Origin: Methanomicrobia archaeon
Lineage (GTDB): Archaea; Halobacteriota; Bog-38; Methanoflorentales; Methanoflorentaceae
Assembly: GCA_015661395.1 (NCBI GenBank)
Contig: JACWML010000008.1
Span: forward strand, 1 to 53,117
DNA length: 53,117 bases
Direction of reading: 5' to 3'
Part shown: piece by piece, positions 35,799-44,017 of the stretch
Numbering within the stretch: position 1 is the first letter of the stretch
How the letters are laid out: each line of letters opens with the position of its first letter
Translations under genes and position numbers: made by a program
The notes under the pieces: model-generated
Told to the model about the DNA's origin: nothing
What the model saw: the letters and a program-made list of their open reading frames with translations, nothing else
Database searches by the model: none

Positions 35799-35869
35799 GC
35801 GGTAGTGGTGTAGCGGCAGCACAAAGGCTTCCCAAGCCTTTAACCCGGGTTCGAGTCCCGGCTACCGCA
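35799..35869 (+). tRNA. tRNA-Gly(CCC)
   Basis: Seventy-one bases, no intron, no encoded CCA. Acceptor stem GCGGTAG (35799-35805) pairs with CTACCGC (35862-35868), discriminator A. Anticodon stem AAGGC/GCCTT encloses TTCCCAA, anticodon CCC. The T-arm is CCGGG-TTCGAGT-CCCGG. ATAATATTTATGG upstream at about 35757-35769 is the likely promoter. Confidence 0.96.
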
Positions 35870-36032
35870 TTCTCGGCTCGATGCCCTTGTAGTCGGTAAC
35901 GCGTGTTGGGCGCGTCCTAAAAACGAGACGACGATTTCGACTGGTGCTTTCATAAGGGGTTTGCAAAGTCTAAGTAGCCTCGAGAAAGGAACGTAGAAGT
36001 GGCACCTTGCCTAAACTGCGAAAGAGCACCGA

Positions 36033-36248
36033 TTAGCGCCGGTTGACTCGTTCCGCTGCTAGTTTTACGTCATTTGCAGAGATCGTTTTTCGGTCCGCGA
36101 GCTTCGTCAGCAAAACGGCCTCTCTGGCAACGCCGCTGCCATGGTCCTCAGCTTTCTCGGCAATCATTTTCACAGCCTTGCGATTGGCCCTTTCAGCTCC
36201 AGCCACCTTCATAATTCGCAAAACGACCGCCAGTGGAATTTCTGCCAT
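36033..36248 (-). CDS. archaeal histone
   Basis: A 71-residue histone-fold protein that dimerises and wraps DNA. Three helices are visible: IPLAVVLRIMKVAG, then the long central helix with VKMIAEKAEDHGSGVAREAVLLTKLA, of which AEKAEDHG and AREAVLL fit the fold, and the RKTISANDVKLAAERV pattern that matches the third helix of archaeal histones. CTTTTTTATGCG near 36277-36288 is a likely TATA box and AAGGA lies 12 nt before the ATG. Confidence 0.93.
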   Translation of the reverse strand: MAEIPLAVVLRIMKVAGAERANRKAVKMIAEKAEDHGSGVAREAVLLTKLADRKTISANDVKLAAERVNRR

Positions 36249-36612
36249 GATTATCGCTGTCCTTTAAGATCGCTGCGCATAAAAAAGTTATGATTCACAT
36301 CCAATCGATTACGCGGCCGCAAAATCCCCTTTGTACAAACTTGCAAAAATTGATAAATAACTGGATGCGCTAACCTAACATTCATAGTGTCGTGGAAGGC
36401 CACTTTTGTTGCTGGGCATTGCCAACCGCTGGCACTGCACAGTTGAACACGCGCTGCGGCTTGGAGCGATAGCGGGCACAAGCCGTGAACAGAAGGATTG
36501 AGACATCTCGCTTAAATGGAAAGACAAATACTCGACAAGCGTGGTTAAAGACTGACCTAGCCTGGGCCGCGTGCGCATTTTGTACGTGATGTCCGATTAA
36601 CGCTCTCAAAAG
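36249..36612. other. 364-base divergent intergenic region
   Basis: Lies between histone (minus) and the IorA-like gene (plus). The left end holds the histone promoter. TTGATAAATAACTGG at 36350-36364 is AT-rich and could be a second promoter. I see no RNA gene; several short frames on both strands have no family motif. Confidence 0.45.
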
Positions 36613-38136
36613 ATGTTTAAAACCGACGGCTTAAATGCGCTTACATATGGGATATTCGATGCCGGTGTCGGTGTGGCCACAGGGGTTGTTGGATTCCCGG
36701 TCACCAAAATCATTGAAAATTTGCGGCCCATTTGGATACCCGCTGCTAATGAAAAGGTCGGGATCGATTTGGCTTTAGGGGCTGCCGCATCGGGCACACG
36801 ATCAGTTCTTGTAACGAAGCACGTTGGATTGAACGTGGCGTCAGACTCTTTGATTACCGCGGCCACCCACGGAATAGGTGCCGGGCTAGTCGTAATCGCA
36901 GGCGACGATCCAGGTGCAAAACTTTCGCAAAACGAGCAAGATTCGAGATATTACGGTAAGATAGCCGAAATCCCGGTAATGGATCCACACAGCGCCCGTA
37001 ATGCGTATGTTTGTGCGTTAGAGGCTTTTGAACTATCCGCACGACTTTCAGTACCGATAATTGTGCGAATAACAGACAGGCTTCTGAATACGCAGGGCGT
37101 AGTTGAGAGGGTGCCGTCTGCACGGCGCGTAAGCAAGAGCATCGAAAAGAGCATCTGGAACCTCACGCATTTGGGTAAGCATCAGCATTTTCTCAGACAC
37201 ACATATCCTAAGATGCTGCAGTTTGCTGAAACAACGGATCTGAACGAACAAGACGGCGCCGGCGCAATCGGCATTATTTCTGCAGGCTATGCATCAACGC
37301 TGGTGGATGATACAATCCAGGGACGAGACGATGTAGCGCACCTCAGACTTGGCATTGTCAACCCGCTATGTGAGCGCCGAATTGATTCGTTTCTCGAAGA
37401 GCACAACCGAGTCCTAGTCGTCGAAGAGGGCTCACCGCTTATTGAAGAATCCATTCACGCGAAAGTCCTCGGCAAATTGTCGGGACACGTGCCCCGTTTC
37501 GGGGAGCTAACGTCAAACGATGTGACTCAAGCGTTGACCTATGTTGAGGCCGATTACATATCGGCAAGGTTTGATGTCGAGACACTCGAAACCAGACGTT
37601 ACACGGAAGACATCTGCGATGATTGCCCCTTCTTGCCTTTCTACCGCGCTCTTGGCCAAGTCGATGCGATGATTGCAGGAGACATGGGCTGCATAATACG
37701 GACCGCCAATCCGCCTTTTAGACTGATCGACGCAGCTTATTCACTCGGCTCAGCAATTGGCGTGGCTTCGGGGTTTGAACAACGCGGACTTGCAATATTA
37801 GGAGACTACGCGTTCTTACACAGCGGCATCGCAGCACTAACAAGCGCGGCAGTGTTTAAGCGGAACGTAAAGGTGTTCGTGCTCGAAAACCGAATATCAG
37901 CCATAACGGGGGGGCAGCCGGCGCCCGAGATCTCTGATTTGGTCGGTGCCCTATGCCGAAACTATGGTATCACTTACAGGTTAGTGGACGCAGCGGACAT
38001 GAATGAAACGTCATTTGTAGCTCTTCTGCGAGCCGTAAGCAACTCGACAGGAACCCTCGTCGTCGTAGTACGAGCCGCCTGCTCAAAGTACGGTCCTCGT
38101 CAAAACTCCGGGGCTATCGGTACATCACGGTTCTGA
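36613..38136 (+). CDS. IorA-like thiamine-diphosphate enzyme lacking the ferredoxin domain
   Basis: A 507-residue relative of indolepyruvate:ferredoxin oxidoreductase alpha. Seen: NEKVGIDLALGAAASG with the likely cofactor-activating Glu47; KHVGLNVASD; DDPGAKLSQNEQDSRYYGK; AGDMGC near 355-359; and the Mg-ThDP region ILGDYAFLHSG (Asp398) to VLENRISAITGGQ. The usual CxGCPHR motif is changed to CDDCPFL (Cys335, Cys338). IorA is normally 600-650 residues with a C-terminal two-cluster ferredoxin domain; this protein stops where that domain would begin, and no iorB is nearby. It is convergent with aksA (23-nt overlap). Candidate for a non-oxidative 2-oxoacid decarboxylase, possibly 2-oxosuberate; this is inference. 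Confidence 0.8.
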   Translation: MFKTDGLNALTYGIFDAGVGVATGVVGFPVTKIIENLRPIWIPAANEKVGIDLALGAAASGTRSVLVTKHVGLNVASDSLITAATHGIGAGLVVIAGDDPGAKLSQNEQDSRYYGKIAEIPVMDPHSARNAYVCALEAFELSARLSVPIIVRITDRLLNTQGVVERVPSARRVSKSIEKSIWNLTHLGKHQHFLRHTYPKMLQFAETTDLNEQDGAGAIGIISAGYASTLVDDTIQGRDDVAHLRLGIVNPLCERRIDSFLEEHNRVLVVEEGSPLIEESIHAKVLGKLSGHVPRFGELTSNDVTQALTYVEADYISARFDVETLETRRYTEDICDDCPFLPFYRALGQVDAMIAGDMGCIIRTANPPFRLIDAAYSLGSAIGVASGFEQRGLAILGDYAFLHSGIAALTSAAVFKRNVKVFVLENRISAITGGQPAPEISDLVGALCRNYGITYRLVDAADMNETSFVALLRAVSNSTGTLVVVVRAACSKYGPRQNSGAIGTSRF

Positions 38137-39268
38137 TTATATCCTCGAGCTCCTCCTGAGAGACTGATTTCTTTGTCTCACAAACGCGTTTTACGTCGTC
38201 TAGGATCTGACAGAGCTCATCCCGGGTCGGTCGGTAGCCTAACTGAGCGATGACGTACTGCAGGGCTTTTTTTCCGGTGTGCTTGCCAATGACGATCCGC
38301 CTCTTGTTGCCTACTAAGTCAGGCGAGAATAGTTCGTACGTCTCGGCCTCTTCCAGCACGGCCGCTACGTGTATGCCAGATTCATGAGAGAACGCATTCA
38401 AACCGACGACTGGTTTGTTCTTCGGCAGGCGCAACCGTGAATGATGTTCGACTGTTTTGGACAGCCCCATCAATTTCGAAAGGTCGTAGGTATCGATTCC
38501 AAACTGGAGGCGCAGCGCGACAAGAAGTTCCTCAAGCGGGGTGTTTCCGACTCGTTCCCCTATCCCGTTCACCGTAGTGTGGAGTTGAAACGCCCCGGCT
38601 TCGGCAGCCGTGATAGTGTTTGCTACGGCCATACCGAGATCGTTATGGCAATGAATGCAAAGCGGCAGGTTAACGACCGTCTTCATCGCAGACACCAGAT
38701 CGTAGCACGTAGACGGCCTAAGCGCACCGACGGTATCTGCGATGTTAACATAATCAGCCCCGTGCTCCTCACCTTGTCTAAAAAAGCGCTTAAGCACTTC
38801 TAGATTAGTCCGGGTCGCGTCTTCTGCCGCAAACCTCACAATGAGCCCGTGTTCCTTTGCATATTCGAGCGTTGACAGTGCGCACTCCAGCATTTCATCA
38901 AAACTGCGATGATACTTGTGCTTGAGATGCAGATCTGAGGTAGCCATGAACAGACCCACCACATCCACATCGCAATCTAACGCTTCATCGATGTCGTGGA
39001 AAATCGCTCGCGAAAGGCAGCATATCTTGGTGTTTAGACCCAAATTAGCAATTTTTTTCACCATAGCCTTTTCTTTCGCTGAAACGGCAGGAAACCCCGC
39101 TTCTATCATCTCCACGCCAACTGCGTCCAGCTTTGTCGCAATCTCAACTTTTTCGTCAACGCCAAAAACGACACCGGGAGCCTGCTCACCGTCACGCAGC
39201 GTGACGTCACAAATCTCTATCTGGCCAATTACTGCCTTGGGCAATGAGGAAGATCCAAAAGGATTCAT
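38114..39268 (-). CDS. aksA: homocitrate synthase family enzyme AksA
   Basis: A 384-residue enzyme that condenses acetyl-CoA with 2-oxoglutarate and longer 2-oxoacids, the first step of each chain-extension cycle to 2-oxosuberate for coenzyme B. Seen: DVTLRDGEQAPG (Arg25, Asp26), AGFPAVS, FAAEDATRT, ADTVGALRP, CHNDLGMAVANT and TVNGIGERVGNTPLEEL, plus a C-terminal SHESGIHVAAVLEE. The family also includes isopropylmalate and citramalate synthases; the linked aksD/E/F genes favour AksA. A TATA box (GTGTATA at 39291-39297) lies 26 nt before ATG 39268, so the mRNA is probably leaderless. Divergent from aksD. Confidence 0.88.
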   Translation of the reverse strand: MNPFGSSSLPKAVIGQIEICDVTLRDGEQAPGVVFGVDEKVEIATKLDAVGVEMIEAGFPAVSAKEKAMVKKIANLGLNTKICCLSRAIFHDIDEALDCDVDVVGLFMATSDLHLKHKYHRSFDEMLECALSTLEYAKEHGLIVRFAAEDATRTNLEVLKRFFRQGEEHGADYVNIADTVGALRPSTCYDLVSAMKTVVNLPLCIHCHNDLGMAVANTITAAEAGAFQLHTTVNGIGERVGNTPLEELLVALRLQFGIDTYDLSKLMGLSKTVEHHSRLRLPKNKPVVGLNAFSHESGIHVAAVLEEAETYELFSPDLVGNKRRIVIGKHTGKKALQYVIAQLGYRPTRDELCQILDDVKRVCETKKSVSQEELEDIIRTVMYR

Positions 39269-39365
39269 AGACGACCTGGATGAAGTTCGCTATACACATT
39301 CATAGCCGCAACTTAAATATGTTACTAGTCTTCAGAGATCGACTGGTCCAGACGAGGGCCGTCCG

Positions 39366-39446
39366 CTTCAGCCTTAGTTGCTAAGGTTGACGTCGGCACT
39401 CCAGCGCAACGTGGCTGGTTGATCAAGACATAAGTTGATAATCAAC
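39366..39446. promoter_or_regulatory. two inverted repeats in the aksA-aksD intergenic region
   Basis: CCTTAG-TTG-CTAAGG at 39372-39386 and GTTGAT-A-ATCAAC at 39434-39446 are perfect inverted repeats; TTGATCAA at 39419-39426 adds a third related palindrome. The second overlaps the likely aksD promoter (ACATAAGTT at 39428-39436). They are candidate operators for common control of the divergent aks genes. Confidence 0.4.
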
Positions 39447-39465
39447 AGGCAGCAAATAGTACGCG

Positions 39466-40731
39466 GTGAATAGTGCTTTGGATGCTCCAAGAACCATTAG
39501 CGAGAAGATTCTCTCCAAGGCGTCAGGAAAAGCGGCTAGCGCTAAGGATTTTGTTCTGGCGCGTGTTGACGCAGCAATGGCCCACGATGGTACGAGTGTG
39601 CTTGCCGTAAAAGCATTTGAGGACATGGGCGCTTCCTCTGTTTGGGATCCACACAGGGTCACCATTATCTTTGACCATATTGCCCCAGCTAGCACGGAGG
39701 TAGCCGCGACCCTTCAAAAAACAATCCGCACGTGGACAAAACGTCAGGGAATTACGAGCTTCTTTGACGTCGGTAATGGGATATGCCATCAACTCATGGT
39801 TGAGCACGGGCTCGCCCTTCCAGGCACCTTGGTTGTCGGAGCGGATTCGCACTCTTGCACATACGGAGCATTAGGAGCTTTCGCAACAGGAGTGGGTGCG
39901 ACCGACATCGCAGAGGTGTTTGCAACAGGAACGCTGTGGTTAAAGGTGCCTGAAACGCTGAAGATTGTGCTCAACGGAAAACTCCGAGACCACGTAACCG
40001 CCAAAGACGTGATCCTTAACATTGCAGGGATTATGGGGGCCGATGGCGCGTCGTACAAAGCTCTGGAATTCTATGGTGCTACGACGGCCGACCTAACCTT
40101 GGAAAGCAGGCTTACTCTGAGCAATATGGCAGTCGAAGTAGGCGCGAAAGCAGGCATCGTGCCTCCAGATCGTAAGACTTTTGCGTACCTCAAGCACCTT
40201 ACACCACAAGCGGAGTACCAGCCATGTTATTCTGATGACAATGCCGTGTACGCTGATGAGCTGAACGTCAAGGTCGATGACTTGGGGCCTCAGGTCGCTT
40301 GTCCCCATCACGTGGACAACGTGAAGGATGTCGAAGAGGTAGTAGGTACAGCTATTGACCAAGTGTTCATAGGTTCGTGCACGAATGGACGTTATGAAGA
40401 TCTTCAGGCAGCAGTGGGCATTCTACGTGGTGAGACAGTCGCCGTAAGGACGATCGTCGTTCCAGCATCTAAGCTCGTGCTATTGAATTCTATACGAACG
40501 GGGGTTCTAGAGACATTAATTCAAGCCGGGGCTACCGTTTGCAGTCCCGGGTGCGGCCCATGTCTCGGCGCACATAACGGGGTTCTGGGACGGGGAGAGG
40601 CTTGTCTTTCAACTTCCAACAGAAATTTCAAGGGGAGGATGGGTGCTGAGGGGCTCGTATACCTTGCCTCTCCCGCTACAGCCGCAGCTTCGGCCCTCAA
40701 AGGCGAGATCGCTGATCCGCGACAGTCATAG
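39466..40731 (+). CDS. aksD: homoaconitase large subunit AksD
   Basis: A 421-residue [4Fe-4S] hydro-lyase subunit that isomerises homocitrate and its longer homologues. Cluster ligands are Cys305 (GSCTNGR), Cys363 and Cys366 ([10 protein letters not shown]). Other motifs: [35 protein letters not shown] in the substrate domain, and GIVPPD. The same family makes isopropylmalate isomerase; assignment to AksD follows from the YLRT loop of the linked small subunit. GTG 39466 is the start, with the promoter region described at 39428. Confidence 0.87.
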   Translation: MNSALDAPRTISEKILSKASGKAASAKDFVLARVDAAMAHDGTSVLAVKAFEDMGASSVWDPHRVTIIFDHIAPASTEVAATLQKTIRTWTKRQGITSFFDVGNGICHQLMVEHGLALPGTLVVGADSHSCTYGALGAFATGVGATDIAEVFATGTLWLKVPETLKIVLNGKLRDHVTAKDVILNIAGIMGADGASYKALEFYGATTADLTLESRLTLSNMAVEVGAKAGIVPPDRKTFAYLKHLTPQAEYQPCYSDDNAVYADELNVKVDDLGPQVACPHHVDNVKDVEEVVGTAIDQVFIGSCTNGRYEDLQAAVGILRGETVAVRTIVVPASKLVLLNSIRTGVLETLIQAGATVCSPGCGPCLGAHNGVLGRGEACLSTSNRNFKGRMGAEGLVYLASPATAAASALKGEIADPRQS

Positions 40732-40764
40732 ACAAATCGCCTATCACTCTCTCAATCACGGGAT

Positions 40765-41100
40765 TCAAACGCCGGCCTCTCTCTTGATTTCCTCAATTTG
40801 TTCCATCAGGATCTTTTCAACAGCGTCGAGGAGATATTCAAGCGATGGACTTCTGACCGTGAATTTTTTCGGGACACCTTTGTAGGTCACAATGTCGCCC
40901 TTACTGATTGAAATCATTGGCTCTCGCACCACAAGCGTCGCCATGAACTCGCTAGTGTCGATTTTTTCGACGTCTAGCTTCCACACTTTTTCGTCGATTT
41001 CTTGTTCAATCTCTTGCGCGTTGTGCTGGACCTTATGGGTAAGAAAAGCTATTTTTTGATTGATTAGGTATTCTTCCTGCGCGGACAATAGCAATGACAT
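40765..41100 (-). CDS. small helical protein of unknown function within the aks cluster
   Basis: A 111-residue protein with no family that I recognise. Residues 10-50 and 90-110 are predicted long helices or coiled coil (LTHKVQHNAQEIEQEID; AVEKILMEQIEEIKREAGV). The middle, SKGDIVTYKGVPKKFTVRSP, looks like a small beta element. A TATA box (TGTTTAATAG at 41121-41130, minus strand) lies 26 nt before ATG 41100, which fixes the start; the frame is open further upstream to 41178. It lies antisense between aksD and aksE. Confidence 0.68.
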   Translation of the reverse strand: MSLLLSAQEEYLINQKIAFLTHKVQHNAQEIEQEIDEKVWKLDVEKIDTSEFMATLVVREPMISISKGDIVTYKGVPKKFTVRSPSLEYLLDAVEKILMEQIEEIKREAGV

Positions 41101-41190
41101 AGAACCAAGTTGTTTCGGAACTATTAAACACTTCGTCAGGCTTTTTGCGCCCCGAGTCGAATCTGCGTGCCTTGGCAATCCCCATATGCT

Positions 41191-41199
41191 TTATATCGG
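41191..41199 (+). promoter_or_regulatory. TATA box of aksE-aksF
   Basis: TTATATCGG, 26 nt before ATG 41221, indicating leaderless transcription of the aksE-aksF-unknown operon. Confidence 0.65.
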
Positions 41200-41220
41200 T
41201 ACATCGTCAAGTAGACTATA

Positions 41221-41724
41221 ATGCTCGTCAGGGGAAAAGTGTGGAAGTATGGCGATAATGTCAACACTGATTTGATCATACCCGGCAAGTATCTGAGAAC
41301 GATGGACGTTAACGTCTTCGCACAACACGCAATGGAGGGCATTGATGCGGAATTTTCACCGCGTGGCGGAGACATAATAGTTGCTGGCAAGAACTTTGGT
41401 TGTGGGTCATCACGAGAGCAGGCAGCGCTTGCGCTCAAATACGCCAAGATCGGATGTATCGTTGCGAAATCTTTCGCTCGGATCTTTTTCAGAAATGCAA
41501 TAAATGTAGGCTTGCCAATTATCGAAGCAGACGCCCTTGATTCTGTTGCAGCAGGTGATGAGATTGAGGTCGACTTATCTTCGGGGCTTGTGAGAACCCG
41601 CAGCAGGGTCGTACGAGGTGAGCAGCTTCCCAAATTCCTGCAGGAGATCCTCGAAGATGGTGGGTTAGTCGAACATAGAAAGAGGCATCCGCGCACCGCG
41701 AGTCCGCGAGTGAACGATCTTTGA
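41221..41724 (+). CDS. aksE: homoaconitase small subunit AksE
   Basis: A 167-residue swivel-domain subunit that completes the active site with AksD. Seen: [30 protein letters not shown] and [15 protein letters not shown]. The loop at residues 24-27 is YLRT, which from published work on methanogen enzymes marks homoaconitase, whereas isopropylmalate isomerase has YLVY or similar. This is the strongest single residue-level sign that the cluster makes 2-oxosuberate rather than leucine. The tail after residue 155 is basic and somewhat long. Confidence 0.9.
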   Translation: MLVRGKVWKYGDNVNTDLIIPGKYLRTMDVNVFAQHAMEGIDAEFSPRGGDIIVAGKNFGCGSSREQAALALKYAKIGCIVAKSFARIFFRNAINVGLPIIEADALDSVAAGDEIEVDLSSGLVRTRSRVVRGEQLPKFLQEILEDGGLVEHRKRHPRTASPRVNDL

Positions 41725-41760
41725 CGGGTCTAGCGGATGCAGTGAGCGGTTTGTTACTCA

Positions 41761-42723
41761 ATGCACATGAGAATCGCTGTTGCTGAAGGAGATGGGGTCG
41801 GCAAAGAGGTTATACCCCCTTGTGTTGAGATTCTCACCCTATTACTGAATGATCCAGAATTCATCCATGTTGACATAGGATACGCCAAATGGGCTAGAGA
41901 AGGCACACCAATAACCGATGCAGATATTGATTTGATTGCGCAAGCCGATTGCATGCTCTTGGGGGCTGTAACCAGCGTTCAAGGGAGCAGTGTGCTCGTC
42001 AGACTACGAAAAACACTCGATCTCTTCGTGAATCTGCGACCTTTTCGATCTTACTCTCTAACCCCCTATGAATTGAACCTCACTATAATACGAGAGAACC
42101 TCGAGGGGTTGTACTCCGGCATCGAAGAGCTTTCTGACGACATCGCCGTCACGCAGCGCGTGGTTACTCGCGCTAATGTGGAAAGGCTTGCGTCGTTCGC
42201 GAGCACCTTGCGGAACGTAAAAACAGTTACGATAGTTCATAAGGCAAACGTGCTCAAGTCGGATATTTTCTTTCGAGATGTCTGCGTGCGTGTTTTACAG
42301 GAACACGACGTGCCCTATAACGAGATGTACGTCGACACAGCTGCGTACAATCTTATACGACACCCTGAAACCTTCGATCACATCCTGACGTCGAATTTGT
42401 TTGGCGATATTCTGTCCGATGAAGCAGCAGCGCTTATCGGAGGACTCGGGCTTTGTCCGAGTGCGAACATCGGACCGAAATTCGCAATTTTTGAGCCTGT
42501 ACACGGGTCGGCGCCCCACATCGCTGGGCGCGGCACAGCAAACCCAATAGGGGCTATTCTAAGTACCACAATGCTGCTTGAATGGGCAGGCGAATGCGAA
42601 AAAGCCTCCTTAGTAGACGTTTCAGTCAAGCAGACGATAAGCAAAGGCATCACGACGCGGGACCTAGGTGGCACGAGTTCGACCAACGAGGTGGCGCGCG
42701 AAATAATACGCAATATAAGGTGA
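41761..42723 (+). CDS. aksF: homoisocitrate dehydrogenase AksF
   Basis: A 320-residue NAD(P)-dependent beta-decarboxylating dehydrogenase that completes each chain extension. Seen: AVAEGDGVGKEVIP, LRKTLDLFVNLRPFRS (substrate Arg residues), IIRENLEGLYSG, IVHKANVLK, DTAAYNLIRHPETFDHILTSNLFGDILSDEAA with the metal Asp residues, and FEPVHGSAPHIAGRGTANPIG. The family also holds isopropylmalate and isocitrate dehydrogenases. Start is ATG 41761 or 41767. It lies 36 nt after aksE. Confidence 0.88.
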   Translation: MHMRIAVAEGDGVGKEVIPPCVEILTLLLNDPEFIHVDIGYAKWAREGTPITDADIDLIAQADCMLLGAVTSVQGSSVLVRLRKTLDLFVNLRPFRSYSLTPYELNLTIIRENLEGLYSGIEELSDDIAVTQRVVTRANVERLASFASTLRNVKTVTIVHKANVLKSDIFFRDVCVRVLQEHDVPYNEMYVDTAAYNLIRHPETFDHILTSNLFGDILSDEAAALIGGLGLCPSANIGPKFAIFEPVHGSAPHIAGRGTANPIGAILSTTMLLEWAGECEKASLVDVSVKQTISKGITTRDLGGTSSTNEVAREIIRNIR

Positions 42724-42727
42724 CGAC

Positions 42728-43564
42728 GTGATTTTTCCCGATCATTGTAAGGAAGTCGCTGTAAGAGAATGCGATGATAAAACATCTGCGCCAACAGCCG
42801 GTGAGCACATCTACTTCTCATCGCGCTATGTCCTACTGTTTTGGCAAGGAAAAGTCGAAGTTTACGAACTCGAATTACAGGGGAACAGCTTGATCCGAAC
42901 GATATCGAAGGCCAACAGGATTGCGGGCTTTGCCGAAACTCTAGTGTATAGACGCAAGATCGATATCTTCAACAGAAGCAAGCTAATTGCCGTAGCAACC
43001 CGACTGTGTAAGCCCCCCATAAAAACAGTCGTCTTTCAAGGATTTGATCTTCATTGGACGTTCGTTTGTGACCCCGACCTCACCAGCGTAACCGAGATTG
43101 AGGTATTCGACGTATCCCCCCCAGATCCACCATACCTCATCACACTCATCAAGAAACTCAACAGCGCTGGCATTTTTGGAGACCTATCCGTGCGTTTTAC
43201 GCCAGTCATACAAGATCTGCGACGTGCACGCGCCGCCACGATTTATCCGTGTTCAGCGTCAGGAATTGGATCAAACTGCCTCAACAACCGAGACATTCAG
43301 GTCGGTGAGCACGCCGTTCTACTGGGGTGCGACATTTCGAAACAAGTGCTTGAAGCGCGAGTTCACGGGCTAGAATTCGAACACGTCAACATCTGTCCGA
43401 CGAAAACAATAAGGCCGAGCAAACCTTTCATTGTAAAATGTTGCAAGTCAGCGAGGGTCGGGCCCACCGAACTTCTTGGACAGAAGGGTTACGTCGTTCA
43501 TTGGGGTGCGAATCCGTATGAGGTCGCGTCTGCTGTCAGAGACCTCGCAAACGCCATTCGTTGA
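42728..43564 (+). CDS. Cys-rich protein of unknown function, last gene of the aksE-aksF operon
   Basis: A 278-residue protein with ten Cys. The N-terminal part (30-115) is mostly beta (YVLLFWQGKVEVYELEL, VVFQGFDLHWTFV). The C-terminal half holds conserved-looking Cys sites: YPCSASG (Cys175), Cys184, LLGCDIS (Cys201), NICPTKTIRP (Cys223) and KCCKS (Cys238-239), then VVHWGANPYE. No CxxC ferredoxin pattern and no membrane helix. I recall similar methanogen proteins of unknown function (possibly DUF7714), without certainty. GTG 42728 lies 4 nt after the aksF stop with AGGTG before it. Candidate for a later coenzyme B step, such as sulfur insertion; this is inference. Confidence 0.72.
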   Translation: MIFPDHCKEVAVRECDDKTSAPTAGEHIYFSSRYVLLFWQGKVEVYELELQGNSLIRTISKANRIAGFAETLVYRRKIDIFNRSKLIAVATRLCKPPIKTVVFQGFDLHWTFVCDPDLTSVTEIEVFDVSPPDPPYLITLIKKLNSAGIFGDLSVRFTPVIQDLRRARAATIYPCSASGIGSNCLNNRDIQVGEHAVLLGCDISKQVLEARVHGLEFEHVNICPTKTIRPSKPFIVKCCKSARVGPTELLGQKGYVVHWGANPYEVASAVRDLANAIR

Positions 43565-43603
43565 TTACTGGTGCAGCAACATATGCCCCTCTTTTGACGG
43601 AAG

Positions 43604-43704
43604 TGCGGAGGGAGGGATTCGAACCCACGAATGCCTTCGCAACAGGATATCTCAAACAACGGTTCTTAAGTCCTGCGCCTTTGACCTGGCTTGGCTACCT
43701 CCGC
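43604..43704 (-). tRNA. tRNA-Leu(UAA) with a 16-nt intron
   Basis: Acceptor GCGGAGG (43704-43698) pairs with CCTCCGC, discriminator A at 43604; no encoded CCA. Anticodon stem CAGGA/TCCTG; spliced loop CTTAAGA, anticodon TAA. The class II variable arm (TGC-GAAG-GCA) supports Leu. The intron 43649-43664 follows position 37: CTTA of the loop pairs with TGAG of the intron to form the 4-bp central helix, and the flanking bulges AG^A and AT^A are cut after their second base, as expected for bulge-helix-bulge. The T-stem has one T-T mismatch. CTTTTATATG at about 43730-43738 is the promoter. Confidence 0.93.
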
Positions 43705-44017
43705 GCTATGTTGACATACCGCACGGACATATAAAAGCCTATTTTTTAACTGGATAGCACTTTTTACTGATGTATCGGCAGGCCTCGAAGGAGATTCTTA
43801 GTACGCCCGCCCAAGAGGCGCTGTGTCCAGAGATAATACGCCGTCGACCATTATTACTAGATGTTGTTCGGCGTGGCGCTGCAGCTCTTGAACTGCTGCA
43901 CGCCAAGCTTGATAATTCCACCTTTTGTATGGATTTCGTCCCACAATTCCAACAAGCAGTCAAATTAGATAAACGTAGAGTAGAGCCTATCAAACTTCGT
44001 GCGTGGCATTACGTGGA

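Noticed and set aside
39466-42723. Reading the aks genes as leucine biosynthesis (leuC, leuD, leuB)
   Set aside because: The small subunit has the YLRT loop linked with homoaconitase, and the cluster pairs with an AksA-like synthase. Leucine function is not fully excluded.
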